Shown one piece after another: positions 1 to 7,842 of a stretch of 64,000 nt of DNA (positions within the stretch are counted from its first letter, which is position 1; every line of letters starts with the position of its first letter). This DNA comes from CAYJDP01 sp964371025 (lineage in GTDB: Bacteria; Bacillota_I; Bacilli_A; RF39; UBA660): NCBI GenBank assembly GCA_964371025.1, contig CAYJKH010000002.1, positions 107,515-171,514 on the forward strand, read 5' to 3'. The notes below the pieces were generated by a model. It had not been told where the DNA came from and did no database searches. It worked only from the letters and a program-made list of their open reading frames with translations. The position numbers and the translations under genes were made by a program.

Positions 1-1
1 A

Positions 2-2992
2 GAAGCAATGGACTTAACTTCTGTTGCTCATCTTGCAGCAATAAAGGGAAGAGTACCTTTTATGAATTTTTTTGATGGATTTAGAACTTCACATGAATTA
101 CAAAAAATAAAAGTAATTGATACTGATAAAGTAAAAAAATTAATTGATGAAAAAGCTTTAAATGAATTTAGGAATAGAGCTCTAAATAATGAAAATCCAG
201 TTGTAAAAGGGACTGCTCAAAATGAAGATATATATTTTCAAGCAACTGAAATTAGAAATGAATATTATGATAAGTTACCAGATATTGTAAATGGATATAT
301 GAATGAAATAAATAAAATAACTAATCAAAATTATGCCCCATTTAACTATTATGGTTCTAAAAATGCTACTAAAGTAATTGTAGCTATGGGATCAGTTTGT
401 GAAACTATTAAAGAAACTATAACTTATCTAAATAATTATAAAAATCAAAACTTAGGATTAATTGAAGTCCATTTATATAGACCGTTTTCAACTAAATATT
501 TTTTAAGAGTATTACCAAAAACAGTTAAAAAAATAGCAGTTTTAGATAGAACTAAAGAGCCAGGAGCTACTGGAGAACCATTATATTTAGATATTGTTAA
601 AATTATTAAAGAAACAGAACCAAAAGTAAATGTATATGGGGGTCGTTATGGACTTTCTAGTAAAAACACAACTCCTGCTATGATAAAAGGGGTATATGAA
701 TTTTTGGATTCTAAAGAAGTTCATAGTAATTTTACAGTTGGAATAGAAGATGATATTACTAATTTATCAATTAAATATGATGAGAAATTTAGTATACCAA
801 GTGAAAATATTGAATTTTTAATATATGGATATGGCAGTGATGGGATGGTTAGTGCTTCTAAAGATTTACTACAAATTACAGGAACTTATACAAAAGCATA
901 TGTTCAAGGATATTTTCAGTATGATTCGAAAAAATCTGGGGGAATTACTATTTCTAATTTAAGATTTGGTAAAGAACCAATTACTTCAACATATTATGTA
1001 GAAAAAGCAAGTTTAATAGTATGTACAAAAGATTCATATTTGACTAAAATTAAAATGTTAGAAAAAATAAAAAAGAATGGTATATTCTTACTTAATACAT
1101 CAAAAACTCCAGATGAAGTAGTAAGTGCTCTTACTAATCATGATAAGAAGATTATTAAAGAAAAAAATATTAAAGTATTTGTAATTGATGCTAATAAAAT
1201 AGCAAAAGAAAATGGAATACCAGGAAAAATTTCTTCAATTATGGAAATCTTAATTTTTAAATTAGGAAAAATTATTGATTTTGATTTTGCAAGTGATAAA
1301 ATTAAAGAAAATTTAAAAAATAGATTTAAAAATAAATCTGGGGATTTAGCAGATAAAAATGAAAAAGCGATTAATAGTTCAATTAAAGATATGGCTGTTG
1401 TAAAAATTCCTAATATTGAATATGATTTATCGAAAGAAAAAGAGAAGACTATCTTTGAAACAATTGTTAGTATGGAAGGGGATAAATTGCCAGTAAGTTC
1501 ATTTGTTAATAATCCGGATGGTACTTTTGAAAGTGCTACAACAAAACTTGAAAAACCTAATACTCATGAGAGTGCACCTTCATTTGATTGTAGTAAGTGT
1601 ATAGCATGTAATATGTGTTCATTTGTATGTCCTCATGCTGTTATTAGACCATTTTTATTGGATGAGAATGAACAGTTAGATTGTCCTGAATCAGTTAAGA
1701 GAAATTTAATTGATGCTAAAGTAAAAGATGAAAATTTAAAGTTTACAATTGGAGTTAGTTTGTATGATTGTACTAGTTGTGGTTTATGTGTTAAATCATG
1801 TCCAAGAGAAGCTTTAGAAATGAAATCTAAAAAGGAATTATTAGAAGATAAAAAACATGAGGAATATGAATTTTTATTTAATGAAGTTAGTGAAAAATGT
1901 CCATTACCATTAACAACTGTTAAGGGTAGTCAATTTGCTACTCCGAAATTTGAATTCCCAGGAGCATGTGCTGGATGTGGAGAAACACCTTATTTAAAAT
2001 TATTAACACAATTATTTGGAGAAAATTTAGTGATTGCTAATGCAACAGGATGTTCTTCAATTTATGGAGGTTCTACGCCACTTATGCCTTATAGTGTGCC
2101 TTGGGCAAACTCATTATTTGAAGATAATGCTGAATTTGGATTGGGAATGAAAATATCTGATTTAGTAATGAAAGAAAAAGTAACAACAGTTATTAATAAT
2201 AATCTTAAAAATATAAAAAAATCAGAAGAAAAAATTTATACTGAATATGTAGAAAATATTAATAATGAAACAGCTAATAAGTTATTAGAAATAGTAGATA
2301 ATACTAAAATAAAAGAATTACTACCGTTGAAAAAATTTATTAAACCAAAATCAGTTTGGATAGTAGGTGGAGATGGTTGGGCATATGATATTGGGTATAG
2401 TGGAATAGACCATGTAATAGCTAATAATATAGATGTAAATATATTAGTGTTAGATACCGAAGTTTATTCTAATACGGGAGGTCAAGCTTCTAAATCAACT
2501 AGACTAGGAGCAGTTGCTAAGTTTGCAGCTAACGGAAAAGAAACTGCCAAAAAAGATTTAGCAAAAATTGCTTTAACATATCCCCACGTATATGTTGGAA
2601 CTATATCACTTGGAGCAAATCCAGCTAACACTATTAAAGTATTAACAGAAGCAGAAGCATATAAAGGACCATCAATTATCCTAGCTTATGCACCATGTAT
2701 TGCTCAAGGATTAATAAGTGGTATGTCTAATAGTATAGAAGAAGCTAAAAATGCTACAAACTGTGGATATTTCCCAATTTTTAACTATAATCCTGACACA
2801 GAAAAATTTAAATTAAATTCAAAAGCAGATTTTTCTAATTATATAAACTTTTTAGGAGGAGAAGATAGATATCGATCTTTAAAAAACGTAAATAATAATT
2901 ATAAAGAGATTCTAGAACAAAATAAAAAAAGTGCTGAAGAAAGATATAAATCATACCAAGATTTAGTAGATAGAGATAATTATCAAAAATAA
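2..2992 (+). CDS. nifJ: Pyruvate:ferredoxin (flavodoxin) oxidoreductase, 5' end cut by window edge
   Basis: Oxidises pyruvate to acetyl-CoA and CO2 while reducing ferredoxin or flavodoxin, in the cytoplasm. The reading frame is open from base 2, and the residues before the first ATG (base 8) still align with the family, so the N-terminus lies outside the window; about 170 of the usual ~1170 residues are missing. Visible in order: the FFDGFRTSHE segment of the pyruvate-binding domain, a transketolase-like domain II, the gamma domain (YGYGSDGMV), two [4Fe-4S] motifs (CSKCIACNMC near residue 526, CTSCGLCVKSC near 586), a proximal-cluster CAGCGE, and the thiamine diphosphate motif GDGWAYDIGY near 787 followed by SNTGGQASKST. 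No key residue appears missing. A strong terminator follows directly, so it is the last gene of its unit. It points to anaerobic fermentative metabolism. Confidence 0.96.
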   Translation, partial: EAMDLTSVAHLAAIKGRVPFMNFFDGFRTSHELQKIKVIDTDKVKKLIDEKALNEFRNRALNNENPVVKGTAQNEDIYFQATEIRNEYYDKLPDIVNGYMNEINKITNQNYAPFNYYGSKNATKVIVAMGSVCETIKETITYLNNYKNQNLGLIEVHLYRPFSTKYFLRVLPKTVKKIAVLDRTKEPGATGEPLYLDIVKIIKETEPKVNVYGGRYGLSSKNTTPAMIKGVYEFLDSKEVHSNFTVGIEDDITNLSIKYDEKFSIPSENIEFLIYGYGSDGMVSASKDLLQITGTYTKAYVQGYFQYDSKKSGGITISNLRFGKEPITSTYYVEKASLIVCTKDSYLTKIKMLEKIKKNGIFLLNTSKTPDEVVSALTNHDKKIIKEKNIKVFVIDANKIAKENGIPGKISSIMEILIFKLGKIIDFDFASDKIKENLKNRFKNKSGDLADKNEKAINSSIKDMAVVKIPNIEYDLSKEKEKTIFETIVSMEGDKLPVSSFVNNPDGTFESATTKLEKPNTHESAPSFDCSKCIACNMCSFVCPHAVIRPFLLDENEQLDCPESVKRNLIDAKVKDENLKFTIGVSLYDCTSCGLCVKSCPREALEMKSKKELLEDKKHEEYEFLFNEVSEKCPLPLTTVKGSQFATPKFEFPGACAGCGETPYLKLLTQLFGENLVIANATGCSSIYGGSTPLMPYSVPWANSLFEDNAEFGLGMKISDLVMKEKVTTVINNNLKNIKKSEEKIYTEYVENINNETANKLLEIVDNTKIKELLPLKKFIKPKSVWIVGGDGWAYDIGYSGIDHVIANNIDVNILVLDTEVYSNTGGQASKSTRLGAVAKFAANGKETAKKDLAKIALTYPHVYVGTISLGANPANTIKVLTEAEAYKGPSIILAYAPCIAQGLISGMSNSIEEAKNATNCGYFPIFNYNPDTEKFKLNSKADFSNYINFLGGEDRYRSLKNVNNNYKEILEQNKKSAEERYKSYQDLVDRDNYQK

Positions 2993-3014
2993 ACTAGTGT
3001 AAACTAGTTTTTTT
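2991..3014 (+). terminator. Rho-independent terminator after nifJ
   Basis: AAACTAG and CTAGTTT pair across a 6-base loop and run into a T tract. The stem begins inside the stop codon region of nifJ. Confidence 0.85.
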
Positions 3015-3020
3015 CTATGT

Positions 3021-3037
3021 TATAATAAAAAAAGGAG
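3021..3037 (+). promoter_or_regulatory. -10 box and RBS for cls
   Basis: A perfect TATAAT lies at 3021-3026, and AAAGGAG at 3031-3037 is placed well for the ATG at 3044. The 5' leader would be very short. No convincing -35 box is seen because the terminator occupies that position. Confidence 0.55.
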
Positions 3038-3043
3038 ATAAGT

Positions 3044-4609
3044 ATGAGTAAGATTTTTGAAAATGTTAATTTAGATAATAAATATATAAAAAAAAGTAAG
3101 AAAACTATTCTAGATATATTATTTGGAAGAGTAATATTTATTTTGTTAGCTCTTTTATTACAACTTAGTTTTTTTGTTGTTATAGTTACTTTAATTTGGG
3201 AAATATTTCCTTATATATTATTTATTATTTTGGGGATTCCATTTATTGTAGCAATATTTATAATATATAGTAATAAAAATCCCAATGAAAAAATTCTTTG
3301 GTTAGATTTACTAATAGGATTACCAATCTTTGGAGTATTAATATATTTCTATATTAACAGCACATTAGGACATAATAAAACCCAAAAACAATTAATTAAA
3401 ATAAAAGAAAAGACAAAGAAGTATATAATACCTAATGCTTCTTTAGATAATATAAATAAAGAAATTAAAAACTTATCTAATTATATAAATAACTATGGTG
3501 GTTATGCAGTTTGTAATAATACAGATGTATTATATTTAGATTCAGGAGAAGAAAAATTTAAACATATTTTAAAAGAGCTAGAGAAAGCCCAAAAATTTAT
3601 TTTTTTAGAGTACTTTATAATAAAAAAAGGATATATGTGGGATGAGATTTTAGAAGTCTTAAAAAGAAAAGCTAAAGAGGGAGTAGAAGTAAGAGTTTTG
3701 TATGATGGAACTTGTACTTTATATAATCTGCCTACTAGTTATGCTAAAGAGTTAGAAAGTTATTCCATTAAATGTCGAGTTTTTGAACCGATTAAATTAT
3801 TTATATCATCAAAAGCTAATTTTAGAGATCATCGAAAAATATTAATAGTAGATGGTAAAGTAGCTTTTAATGGTGGAATAAATATTGCAGATGAATATAT
3901 TAATATTAATAGTCCTTTTGGTCATTGGAAAGATAGTGCTGTTTTAATAAAAGGTGATGCTGTTAACTGTTTTACAAAGATGTTTTTAGAGATGTGGGAT
4001 GTTAATCATAAATTATCTAATTACTATAAGTATATTAATACAAATAATGATATAAAAAAAGAAGGATTAGTTATTCCTTTTGGAGATAGTCCTCATGACA
4101 AAGAACATGTTGGTAAAAAAGTATATTTAGATATAATTAATACTGCTAAAGAATATGTATATATAATGACACCTTATCTGATAATCGATGATGAAATCGA
4201 AAATGCTTTAATTTACGCTAGTAAAAGAGGAGTTGATATTAAAATAATAATTCCAAGCATACCAGATAAGAAACTACCATATTTACTTGCTCAAAGTCAT
4301 TTTAAAAGATTAGTTTTAAATAATGTTGAAATATATAAATATATTCCGGGATTTATTCATTCGAAAATTTTCTTATCAGATAATAATGAGGCAGTAGTGG
4401 GAACAATTAATTTAGATTATAGAAGTCTTCACCATCATTTTGAATGTGCTACTTATATGTATAAAGTAAATGCTATAAAAGATATTAAACAAGATTTTAT
4501 AAAGACAATAAATGTATCTAGAAAAGTAACACCAAAAGATATTAATTCTATAAAAGTAAGTGACAAGATAAAAATGGCTATATTAAAAGTATATGCTCCA
4601 TTAATGTAA
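3044..4609 (+). CDS. cls: Cardiolipin synthase (phospholipase D superfamily)
   Basis: Condenses two phosphatidylglycerol molecules into cardiolipin and glycerol at the membrane. The 521-residue protein has hydrophobic N-terminal helices (about residues 25-105) and two HKD catalytic motifs: HRKILIVDG near residue 263 and HSKIFLSDN near 438, each followed by the expected G(G/T)xN segment. Length and layout match the two-PLD-domain Cls family (about 480-520 residues). The ATG at 3044 has an AAAGGAG ribosome site at good spacing. It is a single-gene unit: its own -10 box in front and a bidirectional terminator behind, facing the convergent gene on the other strand. Confidence 0.93.
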   Translation: MSKIFENVNLDNKYIKKSKKTILDILFGRVIFILLALLLQLSFFVVIVTLIWEIFPYILFIILGIPFIVAIFIIYSNKNPNEKILWLDLLIGLPIFGVLIYFYINSTLGHNKTQKQLIKIKEKTKKYIIPNASLDNINKEIKNLSNYINNYGGYAVCNNTDVLYLDSGEEKFKHILKELEKAQKFIFLEYFIIKKGYMWDEILEVLKRKAKEGVEVRVLYDGTCTLYNLPTSYAKELESYSIKCRVFEPIKLFISSKANFRDHRKILIVDGKVAFNGGINIADEYININSPFGHWKDSAVLIKGDAVNCFTKMFLEMWDVNHKLSNYYKYINTNNDIKKEGLVIPFGDSPHDKEHVGKKVYLDIINTAKEYVYIMTPYLIIDDEIENALIYASKRGVDIKIIIPSIPDKKLPYLLAQSHFKRLVLNNVEIYKYIPGFIHSKIFLSDNNEAVVGTINLDYRSLHHHFECATYMYKVNAIKDIKQDFIKTINVSRKVTPKDINSIKVSDKIKMAILKVYAPLM

Positions 4610-4611
4610 AT

Positions 4612-4637
4612 AAAAAAGACTTTATAAGTCTTTTTTT
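4612..4637. terminator. Bidirectional terminator between convergent genes
   Basis: An A-run plus GACTT (4612-4622) pairs with AAGTC plus a T-run (4626-4636) across a 3-base loop. A tracts on one side and T tracts on the other allow it to act in both directions, ending cls and the - strand gene whose stop codon lies inside it. Confidence 0.85.
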
Positions 4638-5140
4638 AATGATCTAATTAGTGGTGAATCAGATATATATCCGTTATATACATATTCACAAGAATTATTG
4701 GAAAAGTAATCAGATAATATCTCCATACAATGCCAATTATATTTTTTGAAAAGTGGTGATAAAGAATTTAATCTTTCATCACTGACACTGATAATAGGAG
4801 TGTTTGTATCTAATACCGTAAGAGACTCATCCATTAATGAAGTAGAAATTTCCTTGTAAATTTTATCTACTTTAAATATAGATATTCTTTTTTCATCACA
4901 GTTATTTTTTAAACAAGAAACACCTACTATGTTTTTATTATCTTTTACAAATAATATATCTCTTTCATTTGTAATTATATTTTTAACTACAGTATTATAA
5001 AACCATTCTTTAGAGTTAGGATAATTATCATCTTTTATAAACATAAATATATTAGAACATAACTCTATAAATTCATCATCCTTAGTATTAATATAGTCTT
5101 TTAAACTTTCTATTTTACAATTTAATTCTTCCATCAACAT
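4622..5140 (-). CDS. Uncharacterised 172-residue protein, weakly GNAT-like
   Basis: I do not recognise this protein with confidence. It is soluble, without signal peptide or membrane helix. A central segment, ILFVKDNKNIVGVSCL, followed by a lysine-rich strand and a helix resembles the beta4-alpha3 core of GNAT N-acetyltransferases, but the acetyl-CoA loop (Q/RxxGxG/A) is not evident, so any such call is weak. Start choice: the first ATG (5140) sits only 2 bases from AGAGGG, while the third codon, also ATG (5134), has 8 bases of spacing and is the more likely start. It is one of two coding genes on the - strand. It lies just downstream of a candidate - strand small RNA whose terminator separates the two. 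Confidence 0.6.
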   Translation of the reverse strand: MLMEELNCKIESLKDYINTKDDEFIELCSNIFMFIKDDNYPNSKEWFYNTVVKNIITNERDILFVKDNKNIVGVSCLKNNCDEKRISIFKVDKIYKEISTSLMDESLTVLDTNTPIISVSDERLNSLSPLFKKYNWHCMEILSDYFSNNSCEYVYNGYISDSPLIRSLKKDL

Positions 5141-5170
5141 AACCCTCTTAAATATATAATAACATAAAAT

Positions 5171-5307
5171 AAAAAAAAGAAGTAAAACTTCTTTTAAATA
5201 ATTTCAAAAATAGAGGTTGCACCCCCTGAGGGCAACCTCAAAAGAATAAAAAGGGGTTGGCTAGTGTGATACTAGCTCACCAATTCGCCTTATATGTCGA
5301 ACTGGTA
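5171..5307 (-). ncRNA. Candidate small structured RNA with own promoter and terminator
   Basis: Read on the - strand, a TTGACA/TAGTAT promoter predicts a start near 5307. The transcript would then form three hairpins: CCAGTTCG with CGAATTGG (5305-5280), GCTAGT with ACTAGC (about 5275-5258), and the 7-bp GAGGTTG with CAACCTC (5239-5213), whose interior holds TCAGGGGGT. A pyrimidine-rich single strand CAACCCCTTTTT lies between the second and third hairpins. It ends in an AAAAGAAG/CTTCTTTT terminator with a T tract (5195-5171). No open reading frame fits. I could not match it to a named RNA family; a cis-regulatory leader for the - strand gene below it is possible but the intervening terminator argues for a free RNA. 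Confidence 0.55.
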
Positions 5308-5313
5308 ATTAAT

Positions 5314-5342
5314 ATACTAATCGATAGGATATATTTTGTCAA
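5314..5342 (-). promoter_or_regulatory. Promoter of the - strand candidate RNA
   Basis: On the - strand TTGACA (5342-5337) is followed after 17 bases by TAGTAT (5319-5314). The -35 is a perfect consensus; the -10 matches 4 of 6. Confidence 0.55.
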
Positions 5343-5384
5343 GGAAAAAGATGAAAAAATCTTTTAAATTAAAAAAAACTATTA

Positions 5385-5411
5385 TATAATGGTATTAAGA
5401 ATAAAATAAGG
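5385..5411 (+). promoter_or_regulatory. -10 box for phosphoketolase gene
   Basis: A perfect TATAAT at 5385-5390 lies about 18 bases ahead of a very strong AAGGAGGG ribosome site. The -35 region is weak (TTTTAA at 17 bases). The 280-base gap upstream of it is taken up by the - strand candidate RNA. Confidence 0.5.
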
Positions 5412-5422
5412 AGGGTGTATTT

Positions 5423-7753
5423 ATGCCAACATTAAAGAAAGAGGAACTAGTTTTAATAGATCGTTATTTTAGAGCAGTTAATTATTTATCAGTAGGACAA
5501 TTATATTTATATGATAATCCTTTGTTAAAAAGAGAGTTAACAATTAATGATATTAAACCTAATTTAGTGGGACACTGGGGGACTGCTCCTGGTCAAAATT
5601 TTATATATACTCACCTTAATCGTATTATCAAAAAACACAATTTAAATATTTTATATATTTCTGGTCCTGGTCATGGGGGACAAGCGATGATTGCTAATAA
5701 TTATTTAGATGGAACTTATACGAAGTTTTATCCAAAAATTACCCAAGATGAAAAAGGAATGAAAAAATTATTTAAACAGTTTTCATATCCTGGCGGAGTG
5801 TCTTCCCATGTTGCGGCAGAAACTCCAGGTTCTATTCATGAAGGAGGAGAACTTGGGTATTCTCTAGCTCATGCGGCAGGGACTGTTTTAGACAATAAAG
5901 ATTTAATTACAGCTTGTGTTATTGGAGATGGAGAAGCAGAAACTGGTCCTCTTGCAACTAGTTGGCATTTAAATAAATTTTTAAATCCCAAAACAGATGG
6001 AATAGTGTTACCAATTCTACATAGAAATGGGTATAAAATTTCTAATCCGACTGTTTTTGGTAGAATGAGTAAGCAAGAGATGGAAGATTTCTTTTATGGA
6101 GTGGGTTGGAAACCTTACTTTGTAGCAGGAGATGATCCTTTAAAGATGCATGAATTAATGGCTACTACCTTAGAGAAAGTTTTAAGGGATATTAAAAATA
6201 TTAAAACTAGTAATAAAAGAATAAAGTATCCAATGATTGTATTAACTACTCCGAAGGGATGGACTGGTCCTCATATGGTTGATTCTAAAAAAATTGAGGG
6301 GACTTTTAGAGCTCATCAAGTACCAGTAGTTATTACAAAAGATAAGTATGATCAATTACCAATTTTAGATAAGTGGTTAAAAAGTTATCATCCGGAAGAG
6401 TTATTTGATATAGATGGTAAATTATTAAGTGATATTAAAAGTATTATTCCAAAAAGTGAAAAATGTATGGGGATGAGTCCTTATGCTAACGGAGGGTTAT
6501 TATTAAAAGAAATTAAAACTCCAATCTGGGAAAATTATGCTTTAGATATTAAGAGTCCTGGTTCTTTTGAAAAACAAGATATGATGGAACTGGGTAAATA
6601 TATAAGAGATGTATTTTTACTTAATAAAGATAATAAGAACTTTAGATTATTTGGACCAGATGAAGCTATGAGTAATAAAATGAGTCATATTTTTGAAGTT
6701 GAAAAAAGAATGTGGAATTATAAAACTTTAAAAAATGATGAATTTTTAAGTCCAACTGGTAGAGTAATGGATTCTTATTTATCAGAACATTTATGCGAGG
6801 GAATGCTTGAGGGTTATTTATTAACAGGAAGACATGGTTTTTTCCATACGTATGAAGCTTTTTCACGTATAATTGATTCCATGGTAGCACAACATGCTAA
6901 ATGGTTAAAAGTATGTAAGGAATTGTCTTTTAGAAAAGATATTTCATCTTTAAATATAGTATTAACATCACATGTATTCCAACAAGATCATAATGGATAT
7001 ACACATCAAGAACCGGGGTTCTTAAATCATTTATCTACGAAAAAAGATGATATAGTAAATATTTATTTACCACCGGATACAAACTGTTTATTAGCAACTT
7101 TTGATAAGTGTTTAAAAACAAAAAATAAAATAAATGCTATAGTTGCTTCAAAACATCTTAGACCACAGTATTTAAATAAAGCTCATGCTAAAGTTCATGT
7201 TGAAAATGGAATAGGGGTATTTAATTTTGCATCTAATGATTTAGGAAAACCAGATATTATATTAGCTTGTTGTGGAGAGACTCCAACTTTAGAAGTTTTA
7301 GCAGCAACTAATTTGTTAAGAACAACTGTTAAAGATATTAAGATTAGAGTTATTAATGTAGTAGAGTTAATGAGATTAAAAAAAGGACATCCAAGAGGAT
7401 TATCAGATATTGAGTTTAATACTTTATTTACAAAAGATGTTCCAGTAATATTTAATTTTCATGGTTATCCTAGTTTAATAAATCAATTAATTTATAATAG
7501 AGATAATAAAAATATATTAGTAAAAGGATACGAAGAAGAAGGAACTATTACTACAACATTTGATATAAGAGTTCAAAATAAAATAGATAGATTTAATATA
7601 ATGAAAGAATCACTTATGTTAATCCCTAAGTATAAATCAGTATCAGCACCTCTTTTAAAATGGTGTGATGATATGCTTAGTTATCATAATAGTTATATTA
7701 AACAATTTGGAGAAGATATTCCTTTAGTAAAAGAATGGAAATGGAATTTATAA
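5423..7753 (+). CDS. xfp: Phosphoketolase (xylulose-5-phosphate / fructose-6-phosphate)
   Basis: Thiamine diphosphate enzyme that cleaves xylulose-5-P (and often fructose-6-P) with phosphate to give acetyl phosphate plus glyceraldehyde-3-P or erythrose-4-P, the key step of the phosphoketolase pathway. Recognisable motifs: GHWGTAPGQNF near residue 50, GPGHGGQA near 82, ETPGSIHEGGELGYSL near 133, and the cofactor motif IGDGEAETGP near 167. A second block, FQQDHNGYTHQEPGF near 517, belongs to the XFP central domain. At 776 residues it is slightly shorter than typical members (about 790-830) but no domain is missing. The ATG has a near-perfect Shine-Dalgarno. It is a single-gene unit ended by a strong terminator. 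Together with the oxidoreductase at the window start it gives two routes to activated acetyl groups. Whether it prefers xylulose-5-P alone cannot be read from the sequence. Confidence 0.96.
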   Translation: MPTLKKEELVLIDRYFRAVNYLSVGQLYLYDNPLLKRELTINDIKPNLVGHWGTAPGQNFIYTHLNRIIKKHNLNILYISGPGHGGQAMIANNYLDGTYTKFYPKITQDEKGMKKLFKQFSYPGGVSSHVAAETPGSIHEGGELGYSLAHAAGTVLDNKDLITACVIGDGEAETGPLATSWHLNKFLNPKTDGIVLPILHRNGYKISNPTVFGRMSKQEMEDFFYGVGWKPYFVAGDDPLKMHELMATTLEKVLRDIKNIKTSNKRIKYPMIVLTTPKGWTGPHMVDSKKIEGTFRAHQVPVVITKDKYDQLPILDKWLKSYHPEELFDIDGKLLSDIKSIIPKSEKCMGMSPYANGGLLLKEIKTPIWENYALDIKSPGSFEKQDMMELGKYIRDVFLLNKDNKNFRLFGPDEAMSNKMSHIFEVEKRMWNYKTLKNDEFLSPTGRVMDSYLSEHLCEGMLEGYLLTGRHGFFHTYEAFSRIIDSMVAQHAKWLKVCKELSFRKDISSLNIVLTSHVFQQDHNGYTHQEPGFLNHLSTKKDDIVNIYLPPDTNCLLATFDKCLKTKNKINAIVASKHLRPQYLNKAHAKVHVENGIGVFNFASNDLGKPDIILACCGETPTLEVLAATNLLRTTVKDIKIRVINVVELMRLKKGHPRGLSDIEFNTLFTKDVPVIFNFHGYPSLINQLIYNRDNKNILVKGYEEEGTITTTFDIRVQNKIDRFNIMKESLMLIPKYKSVSAPLLKWCDDMLSYHNSYIKQFGEDIPLVKEWKWNL

Positions 7754-7777
7754 GAGATGCTTAAGCATTTCTTTTTT
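7754..7777 (+). terminator. Terminator after xfp
   Basis: GAGATGC pairs with GCATTTC across TTAA, followed by six Ts, immediately after the stop codon. Confidence 0.85.
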
Positions 7778-7815
7778 GATTGATAAAAAGTTGTTTATTT
7801 ATAAAAAAAATATGT

Positions 7816-7835
7816 TATAATATGCAAGAAGGAAG
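7816..7835 (+). promoter_or_regulatory. -10 box and RBS deciding the recG start
   Basis: TATAAT lies at 7816-7821, with TTGTTT 19 bases upstream as a possible -35. AAGGAAG at 7829-7835 sits 7 bases before GTG at 7843. In-frame ATG codons further upstream (7780, 7822) fall before or inside the -10 region and lack a ribosome site, so the GTG is preferred. Confidence 0.6.
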
Positions 7836-7842
7836 TGATAGT

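Noticed and set aside
5213..5239. Riboswitch or leader for phosphoketolase on the + strand
   Set aside because: No + strand promoter precedes the hairpins and a TATAAT box directly serves xfp downstream of them; promoter and terminator are both on the - strand.
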